Source: Streptomyces sp. DH-12
Lineage (GTDB): Bacteria; Actinomycetota; Actinomycetes; Streptomycetales; Streptomycetaceae
Length of the DNA: 64,000 nucleotides
Reading direction: 5' to 3'
NCBI RefSeq assembly: GCF_002899455.1
Contig: NZ_PPFB01000001.1
Span: forward strand, 6,952,501-7,016,500
Positions 33,957-42,000 of this stretch are shown here, in pieces. The number at the start of each line of letters is the position of its first letter. The stretch's first letter is position 1. The notes beneath the pieces are model-generated. The model was not told the DNA's origin. It made no database searches and worked only from the letters and a program-made list of their open reading frames with translations. The position numbers and the translations under genes are program-made.

Positions 33957-34019
33957 CTCCGGCCCGCCCGGCGTCGTGCCCCCGGCCGCCGCGGGGAGAG
34001 CCGGGAGCGGAGAACCGTT

Positions 34020-34832
34020 ATGGAGCCTGACGACCAGATCATGAAAGGACCGGGGGAGCGGCGCGTCGCCGAGGCGGCGGAACGGATCGTCGCCGAAGGC
34101 CGGCCGCGTCTGCACCGCACCTGGGCGTCCCTGGTGGCCACCTCGCTGCTCGGCGGCATCGACGTGAGCGTCGGCGTCATGACGCTGCTGTTCGTCAAGC
34201 ACGAGACCGGCAGCGACCTGCTGGCCGGACTGGCCTTCTCCGTAGGGTTGATCGCCCTGCTGCTCGGCCACAGCGAACTGTTCACCGAGGGCTTCCTGGT
34301 GCCGGTCAGCACCGTGATCGCCGGCGCGGCCACCTGGCTCGACCTGCTGCGGCTGTGGGTGACGGTCCTGGTGATGAACCTGGCCGGCGGATGGGTGTTC
34401 ATGTGGATCGTGATGCGGGCCTTCCCCGAGCTGCACCGCACGGCGGCCGACGCGGGCGCGCGGTTCGTCGACGGCGGATACACCCTGGGCACCTTCTGCC
34501 TCACCGTGCTGGGCGGCGGCGTCATCACCCTCATGACCCGGATGCACCAGGGCACCGAGTCCATGACCGGGAAGATCACCGCATCGGTGTCCGCCGCGTT
34601 CGTCCTGGCCGGACTCGGGCTGTGGCACTCGGTCCTGGACTCCCTGATCGCGTTCGCCGGCCTGCACGCCGGCAGCACGCCCTACGGGTACGCCGACTGG
34701 CTGGTATGGCTGGGCTGGGCGGTCCTCGGCAACGTGGCCGGGGGCGTCCTGCTGACCACGGCGCTGCGCCTCGTGCGCAGCGCACCGGTGCTGCGCGAGG
34801 ACGCGCCCGCGACGAAGGCCGGCGACACCTGA
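34020..34832 (+). CDS. formate/nitrite transporter (FNT) family channel
   Basis: 270 aa with six membrane helices. Family features include LLGGIDVSVGVMTLLFVKHETGS, GLIALLLGHSELFTEGFLVPV and the second-half repeat FVLAGLGLWHSVLDSLIAFAG. FNT channels form pentamers passing formate, nitrite or hydrosulfide; this divergent YfdC-like group has no defined substrate. The ATG at 34020 follows GGAGCGGAG. It stands 63 bp after the STAS gene and could be co-transcribed. Confidence 0.87.
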   Translation: MEPDDQIMKGPGERRVAEAAERIVAEGRPRLHRTWASLVATSLLGGIDVSVGVMTLLFVKHETGSDLLAGLAFSVGLIALLLGHSELFTEGFLVPVSTVIAGAATWLDLLRLWVTVLVMNLAGGWVFMWIVMRAFPELHRTAADAGARFVDGGYTLGTFCLTVLGGGVITLMTRMHQGTESMTGKITASVSAAFVLAGLGLWHSVLDSLIAFAGLHAGSTPYGYADWLVWLGWAVLGNVAGGVLLTTALRLVRSAPVLREDAPATKAGDT

Positions 34833-35382
34833 TCCGGGAGGGGGCCGCCGTCGACCCCATCGAGGGACTGACGGAGCCGTCCGCACTCGCCTCGGAGTCC
34901 TCCCGGCCGAGCTTCCTCCCCCCGTCGCTGACCGTGCCCGGCGGCAGGCCGAGGCCCGCCGCGGCCATGCGTCCTCGTCGTCCGGCCCGGGAAGCCCGCT
35001 CGACCGCCCTGTCAGCTCGCCACCGAGCTGTCCGCCGCCGTCCTCCCCCCGGCGCCCTCGGCATCGGCCGCCGCCGAGTGGCAGCGAGCCGCTTCCGGGG
35101 AACGGGCCGCCTGCGCAGCCGAGGCCGGCCGACGCACTCCACCACCGAACAGGGGGTGGCAGCGGCCGTCGTGCTCGTCCCGGACGACCAGGCTCGTGAC
35201 CACGCCGTCCATCCAGCGGCAGCACGTCGGGTCCCCGGGTCTTCGTGGGCGGGCGTCGACGGCATGCCGACCCACGGGCAGTCGCTCCCGGCGGTTCCGG
35301 ACCGGTTCCGGGCGATGTCCCGCCGGCGGGGGACCCCGACAGTGCCGAAGCCCCCCACCGGCGGCCGAGCAGTCGCCGGCAC
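34833..35382. other. gene-free region left of the peptide cluster
   Basis: 550 bp with no frame of convincing protein composition on either strand. It separates the FNT gene from the convergent end of the leftward cluster operon and is a natural left border of the biosynthetic region. No clear terminator hairpin was found. Confidence 0.5.
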
Positions 35383-36018
35383 TCACGGGGGCGAACCGCC
35401 GTAAGCCTGCTCGGCCTTCTGGTAGCGCTCCACCAGGAGCGGGTCCATCACGGTGGATCCCGGTCCGAAGAACTTGCCGAATCGCTGCCGGTACTGCTGG
35501 AACCAGTGCGGTCGCTCGGACAGGAAGAAGACGTCGTGCAGGGCGATGGCGCGGATGGCGAACAGGGGCAAGGGCGCCTTGCTCACCGCGAAGCGGGGGT
35601 TGCGGGCGGCCGTCACCTCGCAGTTCTCGTGGAACTGGCCGATCATGAGCCCCTGCGCCACGAAGGCGTCCTTCACCCGGGCATGGGCCTGGTCGAGCAG
35701 TCCGGTGTCCTCGCTACGGAGGTCGGGAAGTGCGACCACCATGGCACGCAGCATGGGATTGCGGCCTTGCCAGGTCGTCAGCTCGTACTCCCGCAGACTG
35801 CTGCGGGCGATCTCCTCGATCAGTTCGAGGGTCGGCGCGTGGCCGGCCAACCGCAAGCGGATTTCCATCGTCCGATTCTTGCGCGAGGGTGCCACGAAGG
35901 GACAGATGGGCCCCGTGCGGCCGATCTCCGGATGGCCGGCTGAGATGTATCCGGTCAGCCATTCCTCGACCGTCTCCACCACTGACGCGAAGTCGGCCAG
36001 GGATGTCGTGGACGTCAT
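35383..36018 (-). CDS. DUF6875-like protein, paralogue 1 (unknown function)
   Basis: 211 aa from ATG 36018, which overlaps the upstream stop as ATGA. Characteristic segments are IGRTGPICPFVAPS near residue 37, PDLRSEDTGLL, QGLMIGQFHENCEVTAARNP near 125, and AIRAIALHDVFFL. The gene at 47465 has the same segments in the same order and size, so the two are paralogues placed on either side of the NRPS. The GxxGPxCPFV box recalls proteins annotated as DUF6875; this family name is tentative. No signal peptide or membrane segment. Last gene of the leftward five-gene operon; a biosynthetic or protein-partner role is inferred only from context. Confidence 0.8.
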   Translation of the reverse strand: MTSTTSLADFASVVETVEEWLTGYISAGHPEIGRTGPICPFVAPSRKNRTMEIRLRLAGHAPTLELIEEIARSSLREYELTTWQGRNPMLRAMVVALPDLRSEDTGLLDQAHARVKDAFVAQGLMIGQFHENCEVTAARNPRFAVSKAPLPLFAIRAIALHDVFFLSERPHWFQQYRQRFGKFFGPGSTVMDPLLVERYQKAEQAYGGSPP

Positions 36019-36578
36019 GACGCACCGGTCGGTTCGGTGACGCGGTCGACGGCGGTGCGTGCGAGCCGCTGGATCTCCGACTCGTCCGGGATCCGGGCGT
36101 TGACGAACGTGAGGACGTCGCCCTTCGCGACGACCACCCAGGCGGTCTCGATCCGGAAGTGGTCCACGGCGGACAGCCACCGCACCAGGAAACCGCCGTC
36201 CCCCAGCTCGACGGTCCTCAGGTCCACCCTCGAGATGTCGAGCTGCACGCCGTCGTTGAGTTCCATCCGGTACCGCACGCATGCGTGCACCGCGTCGAAG
36301 AGCTGCTGGTAGACCTGCCGGCAGGTCCCGTGGCCGAACTGGGCGACATGGTGGAAGACCACCGACCCCACGACGTTCGTGAACAGCGCGGAGGCGTGGT
36401 GCACCGTCTCGGGATGCGTGCCGTGGGTGAGCATGTTCGTCAGGTCGACGATGGCCCGCCCCGACTCGTCGCCGGAGACGAAGACGGGATCGTAGGCGGC
36501 GCTGGGCTCCTCGCCGAAGAACGACTCCTCGAGGTCCTCCTCACGTAACAGCAGCTGCTGGAATGCGGCGTCGTCCAT
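36015..36578 (-). CDS. hypothetical cluster protein with TTA codon
   Basis: 187 aa, family not recognised. The ATG at 36578 has AGGAGA six bases upstream and sits nine bases after mbtH. The N-terminus is acidic (REEDLEESFFGEEPSAAYDP). The middle contains LTNMLTHGTHPETVHHASAL and VVFHHVAQFGHGTCRQ, rich in His and one Cys, possibly metal-binding. The end (VVVAKGDVLTFVNARIPDES) has a sensor-domain-like beta pattern. Codon 11 is TTA (36546-36548, complement), which makes it a bldA target. Soluble and cytoplasmic by appearance. Coupled by ATGA to the DUF6875-like gene, suggesting the two act together. Confidence 0.85.
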   Translation of the reverse strand: MDDAAFQQLLLREEDLEESFFGEEPSAAYDPVFVSGDESGRAIVDLTNMLTHGTHPETVHHASALFTNVVGSVVFHHVAQFGHGTCRQVYQQLFDAVHACVRYRMELNDGVQLDISRVDLRTVELGDGGFLVRWLSAVDHFRIETAWVVVAKGDVLTFVNARIPDESEIQRLARTAVDRVTEPTGAS

Positions 36579-36587
36579 CGAGGTCTC

Positions 36588-36788
36588 CTATCGGCGCACG
36601 AGGCTCAGCGGGCGCATGTCGGTCCAGTGCTCCTCGACGTAGGCGAGGCAGGTGCCGCGGTCGCTCTCGCCGAGCGCGACCGTCCAGCCCGCGGGCACCT
36701 CGGCGAACGACGGCCACAGCGAGTGCTGGCCCTCGTCGTTGACGAGCACCAGGAAGGCGCCGTCGGGGTTCTCGAAGGGGTTGCTCAT
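36588..36788 (-). CDS. mbtH: MbtH family protein
   Basis: 66 aa. NPFENPDGAFLVLVNDEGQHSL, the invariant Trp residues in LWPSF, GWTVALGE and EEHWTDMRP are the MbtH signature. MbtH proteins bind NRPS adenylation domains and are needed for their folding or activity, here probably for the Thr-activating module, whose class often requires them. Two adjacent ATGs exist (36791 and 36788); the second has better spacing from GGGAG. Confidence 0.97.
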   Translation of the reverse strand: MSNPFENPDGAFLVLVNDEGQHSLWPSFAEVPAGWTVALGESDRGTCLAYVEEHWTDMRPLSLVRR

Positions 36789-36834
36789 CATCGCTCCCTG
36801 CGCAATACGGTCGGATGGAGGGCCGGGGCGCCGG

Positions 36835-37071
36835 TCAGTGCTTCTGCGCGACCCTGGTCACATACGTGTGGATGCCGTCGATCGAGGTGAACTGCGCCAT
36901 GTCGTCGAACTGCGGCTCGATCACCAGGCCGTGCCGCTCCTCCAGGACGTGCTGCAGGACGACCAGGGTGAAGGAGTCGATCACCAGCTCGGCGTCGTCC
37001 GTCAGTTCCTCCGACGGCCCGAGGCCCGCGTTCTCGGCCAATATCGTCCTGAGGTCGTCTTTCGAGATCAC
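36835..37071 (-). CDS. free-standing acyl/aryl carrier protein
   Basis: 78 aa. The phosphopantetheine Ser lies in AELVIDSFTLVVLQ, where the usual DSL is DSF. The rest is a standard carrier helix bundle (DDLRTILAENAGLG, LEERHGLVIEPQ). The start is GTG at 37071, GGAGG four bases upstream, overlapping the AMP-ligase stop. It presumably receives the aryl acid from the adjacent ligase and presents it to the NRPS first C domain, as the 4-methyl-3-hydroxyanthranilate carrier does in actinomycin biosynthesis. Confidence 0.93.
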   Translation of the reverse strand: MISKDDLRTILAENAGLGPSEELTDDAELVIDSFTLVVLQHVLEERHGLVIEPQFDDMAQFTSIDGIHTYVTRVAQKH

Positions 37072-38471
37072 AGGTCCTCCTCTGCCCGCGGGGGCGATTC
37101 CGGCAGGACGCGTCCGTGCATCAGCGCACGGTCGCGGATCAGCTTCCCCATCGAGTTCCGCGGCAGCAGACGCGTGACGTGGAACCGCTTGGGGACCTTG
37201 ACGGGGCTCAGCCGCTCCCGGCACCAGACGGTCAACTCGTCCACGCCGACGGCGGGGTCGGCGCCCACGAACGCCTCGATGACCTCTCCGTGCGTCACGA
37301 CGGCCTCCGTCACCCGGTCGTGGGCCAGGAGGACGTTCTCCACTTCCGTGAGGTCGACCTTCAGTCCGCCGATCACGGCCAGCGAGTCGGCCCGGCCGAG
37401 CATGCTCAGCACCCCGGTCGCGGGATCCTGCCGGACCCGGTCGAAGGTCCGCAGCCAGCCGTCCGTGTAGCGGTCCGCATGCTCGCCGTACAGATACGGC
37501 GAGCGGTCCATCCGCACGTACAGCTCCTCGTCGACGACCTTGACCTCGGCCCCCGGCACCGGGAACCCCAGTTGCGGAGGCACGGAGCCGCCGGACAGGT
37601 CACCCGCGATCAGTCCGATCTCGGTCAGGCCGTAGACCGGGCTGATCGGCAGGCCGAAGCACGCGCCGAAGCGCTCGAAGGTCTCCTGCGGCACCCGCTC
37701 GCCGCCGGACACCGCGAGACGCAGCTCGGGCAGCCGGGGCCGCTCGGCGGTGCGGGACAGCAGGTCGTAGTGGACCGGCGTTCCGTAGACGGCGGTCGTC
37801 CCGGTCGCCGCCATGAGCCGTACGACCTCGGCCGGGCGCAACGTCGGCGGGACGATCAGCGTCGCCCCGGACGCCAGGGCGTGCAGCACACCGCTGACCA
37901 GGCCCATATTGTGCATGACCGAGTTCAGCAGCATCATCCGGTCATCCGCGCCCGGGATCCCCGGAAGCGCGGCGTGCCGGTCGATCTCGGCCAGCACGGA
38001 GTCGGCGGGCCGGCCGATCACCTTGGGCCGGCCGGACGAGCCCGAGCTGAACTGCACCAGCCGCACACCGTCGACGGCGGGCCGGCCGTCCGGCAGCCGC
38101 CGGACCGAGAAGTCGGACTCCTGACGGAATCCGGCCACCGGCCCTCCGGCGCCGGCCGCGACGACGAGGTACTGCGGACGCACCTGCCGGACCAGCGGCT
38201 CGTACTCGGCCGGTTTCAGCCGGAAGTCGACCAGAACCACCTGCGCACCACGGCTCCACAGAGCCAACAGCACCTGAATATAAGTGAAACTCGGCGTCAT
38301 CCTCAGGACAACAGAGCTGCCTTCGCCGATTCCCTCGTTCCGGAAACGCTCCTCAAGGTCGGCGACCGCACCGCGTAACTGGCCCCGGGTGACCGGAGCG
38401 CTCGAAACGGCCCACGGGTCGTCGTCCGCGCCACGGTTCAGCAGATGACTCACCCACTGCGTTCTTGCCAT
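37068..38471 (-). CDS. AMP-dependent aryl/acyl-acid ligase for the NRPS starter
   Basis: 467 aa adenylation enzyme. Core motifs: A3 VQFSSGSSGRPK, A5 region PVYGLTEIG, A7/A8 region LSMLGRADSLAVIGGLKVDL (shortened hinge), A10 Lys in PRNSMGKLIRD. Short length and coupling to a one-domain carrier suggest it loads a free carboxylic acid onto that carrier. With kynurenine-pathway genes nearby, an anthranilate-type acid is the best guess, as for the actinomycin 4-MHA ligase. ATG 38471 with AAAGGAAA upstream. Codon 32 is TTA (38376-38378, complement), so the first gene of this operon should need bldA. First gene of the leftward operon. Confidence 0.92.
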   Translation of the reverse strand: MARTQWVSHLLNRGADDDPWAVSSAPVTRGQLRGAVADLEERFRNEGIGEGSSVVLRMTPSFTYIQVLLALWSRGAQVVLVDFRLKPAEYEPLVRQVRPQYLVVAAGAGGPVAGFRQESDFSVRRLPDGRPAVDGVRLVQFSSGSSGRPKVIGRPADSVLAEIDRHAALPGIPGADDRMMLLNSVMHNMGLVSGVLHALASGATLIVPPTLRPAEVVRLMAATGTTAVYGTPVHYDLLSRTAERPRLPELRLAVSGGERVPQETFERFGACFGLPISPVYGLTEIGLIAGDLSGGSVPPQLGFPVPGAEVKVVDEELYVRMDRSPYLYGEHADRYTDGWLRTFDRVRQDPATGVLSMLGRADSLAVIGGLKVDLTEVENVLLAHDRVTEAVVTHGEVIEAFVGADPAVGVDELTVWCRERLSPVKVPKRFHVTRLLPRNSMGKLIRDRALMHGRVLPESPPRAEEDL

Positions 38472-38550
38472 AGAGTTTCCTTTTGTGAAACAGCCTCGGG
38501 AAACGTGCGAACGGCATTTATGAACGGTGAAGCTAACACCGTCGATAAAC

Positions 38551-38568
38551 GGCGGGCAAGAGCCCGCC
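38551..38568. promoter_or_regulatory. hairpin upstream of the leftward cluster operon
   Basis: Perfect GGCGGGC-AAGA-GCCCGCC, 80 bp before the AMP-ligase start; leader hairpin or operator for the leftward operon. Confidence 0.4.
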
Positions 38569-38602
38569 GATCAAGGCGGACCACCCCGTGAGTGACGCGA
38601 GG

Positions 38603-38828
38603 GTCCCGCCGCCGGTTGCCGCACCGGCGGCGCGGCGTCCCCGGGAAGCGACTTCGCCCGGCGCGCGGCGAGCGTCGGCCGGGTCCCGCCGTCATCGCGC
38701 ATGGTCGGCCTCCACCAGTCAATTCCAGGGAAGTCGGCCGCCGGGTCGCATCGGTGGGCGCCGCAGTTGAAGCGGGACGGACGCGCGTGTCCCGCCGGGT
38801 CGCCCCGCGTGTCCCGCCGGCGGGACAC
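38603..38828. promoter_or_regulatory. operator-like GTCCCGCC array with a 20-bp palindrome
   Basis: The 615-bp divergent region between the AMP ligase and the NRPS has no gene. GTCCCGCC(G) occurs at 38603, 38683, 38789 and 38811, and inverted at 38819. The last two form the perfect palindrome GTGTCCCGCCGGCGGGACAC at 38809-38828. Another inverted pair, GCGGGAC at 38772-38778 and GTCCCGC at 38789-38795, lies beside it. The palindrome ends 38 bp upstream of the NRPS promoter -35. It could be the site of the LmbU-type or another cluster regulator acting on both directions; its CCGCCGGCGG core contains the CGCCGGCG element I recall for LmbU (from memory, unverified). Confidence 0.6.
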
Positions 38829-38865
38829 GGGCCGGACATGCGTGTGGCATAGCCGATTGGTCTCC

Positions 38866-38894
38866 TTGACCTCCAGATCTCCCGGGGTTAGGTT
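38866..38894 (+). promoter_or_regulatory. predicted NRPS promoter
   Basis: TTGACC (38866-38871), 17-bp spacer, TAGGTT (38889-38894): a good vegetative-type (HrdB) Streptomyces promoter. Transcription would start near 38901, giving a leader of about 185 nt before the TTG start at 39087. Confidence 0.6.
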
Positions 38895-39086
38895 CCCTCT
38901 GTCGCGTTTCCGGGCGGGTGCTTCCTGCTCCCGTACTCACACGGCTATTCAGGTCGCTCCGGCAGAGCGAAGGTCGCCGTCCCGCTTCAGCGCAATCGAA
39001 TCAACGCCTGCGTTCTCCAAGCCATTGCGCTTTTTCATTCCTGCCTCTCCGGCCGTCCGTGCGGGGGAATTTTCGGAGGTGGAGAT

Positions 39087-42000
39087 TTGTCCGTCAGTGT
39101 CGGCACCACGTTGCCCCTCACGGCTGCGCAACGCGAAATATGGATTGCCGAGCAGCGGCTGAGGAGAGGAAATCGAGTCTTCCGGGTGGGGGAGTACCTG
39201 GAGATCCGCGGAGGCGTGGACCCGAAACTGTTCGACGAAGCCCTCAGGCGCGTCGTCGCCGAGGCCGACGCGCTCCACGTCCGCTTCGTCGAGGAAGGCG
39301 GCGAGGTCCGGCAAGCCCTCCTGGACCCCGCCGACCGGCCGCTCGTGGTCACCGACCTGAGCATGGCGCCGGATCCCGAACAGGCCGCCCGCGACTGGAT
39401 GGACACCGCGGTCGCGCGGCCCATGAGCCTGACCGAGGACCGGCTGTTCGAGTATGCGCTCCTGAAGCTGAGCGCCGACCGCTTCTGGTGGTACCAGGGG
39501 TACCACCACGCCGTGATGGACGCCTTCGGGACCTTGCTGATAACCCGCCGGGTCGCCGACGTCTACACGGCCCTCGCCCGAGGCGGCCCGGTGGGAGCGA
39601 GTCCCTTCGGCTCGCTGTCCGACCTGATCACGGCGGAGCGGACCTACCAGGCATCGGAACGATTTGCCCAGGACAGGGCGTACTGGTCGGAACGCTTCGC
39701 CGACCGTCCGCAGCCGGCCGGCGTCGTCGGCCGGCCGACGACCACGCCGGAGAGCTACCGCCGGCACACCGCCGCACTGGAGCCGACGGAGCACACGGCA
39801 CTGCGCGACGCGGCCCGTCGGGCCCGCGCCCCCTGGTCGCACCTGGTCATCGCCGCCGCGGCCCTCCACGTCCACCGGACGACCGGCACGTCCACCGTCG
39901 TCCTGGGCCTGCCGGTGACGGCACGCCTCAGCCAGGTCGAGCGGCGCACCCCCGGCACGGCCGCCAACGTCCTCCCGCTCCGGCTGGAGCTGCGACCGGA
40001 GCTGACACTCGGCGGACTCCTCACCCAGATCGGCCGACGCGTGCGCGAACTGGGCGGGCACCAGCGGTACCGGGCCGAGGACATCCAGCGCGACCTCGAA
40101 CTGCCCGGCAACCTGGGGACGTGGTACGCGCCGGTCGTCAACGTCATGTCCTTCGACTACGCGATCACCTTCGCGGGACTGCCGGCCACCGCGCACAACC
40201 TCACCTCCGGTCTGGTGGGCGACCTCACCCTCGCCGTGTGGGACCGCCGCGACGGCAACGGCCCGGCCGTCGACCTGAACGCCCACCCCGAACTGTGCAC
40301 ACCCGACGAACTGGCCATGCACCACCGACGCCTGCTCACCGCCCTGCGCGCCGTCACGGCCACGGATCCCTCCCGGCCGATCGGGCGGATCGATCTGCTC
40401 TCCCCGCAGGAACGGGCGGCCGTGCTGCCGGCGGCCGTGGCCGCCGTGCCGTCGCGGGTGACGCTGCCGGAGCTGTTCGAGGCGCGGGTGGCGGCGGCTC
40501 CCGGCGCGGCGGCAGTGGTGTGGGACGGGTCCACGCTGTCGTACGGGGAGCTGAACGAGCGGGCAAACCGCCTGGCTCATGAGCTGGCGGGTCGTGGTGT
40601 CGGGCCCGAGGACGTCGTCGCGCTGGCCCTGCCGCGCTCTGCGGATCTGGTGGTCGCCGTCCTGGCGGTGCTGAAGGCGGGCGCCGCCTATCTCCCCCTT
40701 GATCCGGCCTATCCGGCGGCCCGGGTGGCTCACATGGTCGCCGACGCCCGGCCGGCCCTGGTCCTGACGACCACCGAGCACCGTCCGGCGGAGACGGCCG
40801 GGACACCGGTGGTGCTGTGGGACACGCTCGACGTGACGGATCAGCGCACCGACGACCCCGTCACCGCGCTCTCGGCCGGCCATCCCGCGTACGTCATCTA
40901 CACCTCCGGCTCCACCGGCCGGCCCAAAGGCGTCGTCGTCGCCCACCGCAACGTGGTGCGGCTCTTCGACGCCACCCGGAAGAGCTTCGGCTTCGGCCCC
41001 GAGGACGTGTGGACGCTGTTCCACTCCTACGCCTTCGACTTCTCCGTCTGGGAGATGTGGGGAGCGCTGCTGCACGGCGGCCGGCTGGTCGTGGTGCCCT
41101 ACGAGGTCAGCCGGACGCCCGGCGCCTTCCTGGACCTGCTGGCCGAACACGGCGTCACCGTCCTCAATCAGACGCCCTCAGCCTTCTACCAGTTGGCGCA
41201 GGCCGACGCCGACGCCTCCCCGTCGGGACGTGAACTCGCTCTGCGCACGGTGGTGTTCGGCGGTGAGGCACTCCAGCCGTCCCGCCTGGCCGACTGGTAC
41301 CGGCGCCACCCCGACGACACGCCGACCCTGGTCAACATGTACGGCATCACGGAGACCACGGTCCACGTCACGTACCAGCCGCTGACCCGGCAGCACGTCA
41401 CCGCGGCGGCCAGCGTCATCGGCGTCGGCATCACCGACCTGCGGACGTATGTGCTCGGTCCGGGTCTGGAGCTGGTGGCGCCCGGTGTGGTGGGGGAGCT
41501 GTACGTCGCGGGCGGGGGTGTCGCCCGCGGCTATCTGAACAGGCCGGGTCTGACGGCCGAGCGTTTCGTGGCGGACCCGTACGCACCCGAACCCGGTGGG
41601 CGGATGTACCGCACGGGTGACCTGGTGCGCTGGAACCAGGACGGCGCGCTGGAGTTCGTCGGCCGCGCCGACCAGCAGGTCAAGATCCGCGGCTTCCGCA
41701 TCGAGCCCGGCGAGATCGAGAACGTGCTGACCGACCACCCCGACGTCGCCGAGGCCGCGGTAGTGGTCCGCGGGGAACAGTCCGGCGATGCCCGCCTCAT
41801 CGCCTACGTGGTGGCACGAGGCGCCCTGTGCGGCGCGGAAGCACGGAAGTTCGCGCGGGACCGCCTGCCCGACCACATGGTGCCGGCCGCCGTGGTCGTA
41901 CTGGACCGCATGCCACTCACCGCGAACGGCAAGCTGGACAAGGCGGCACTGCCGGAGCCGGACTTCACCGTCCCCAGGCCGGGGCGGGAGGCGCGTACGC

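Noticed and set aside
34833..35382. Minus-strand frames 34576-35382 and 35012-35386 as small genes
   Set aside because: Arg/Gly/Pro-rich composition, no ribosome site and no motif.
38450..38852. Several short open frames in the divergent AMP-ligase/NRPS region
   Set aside because: No coding bias; the region is better explained by promoter and operator repeats.
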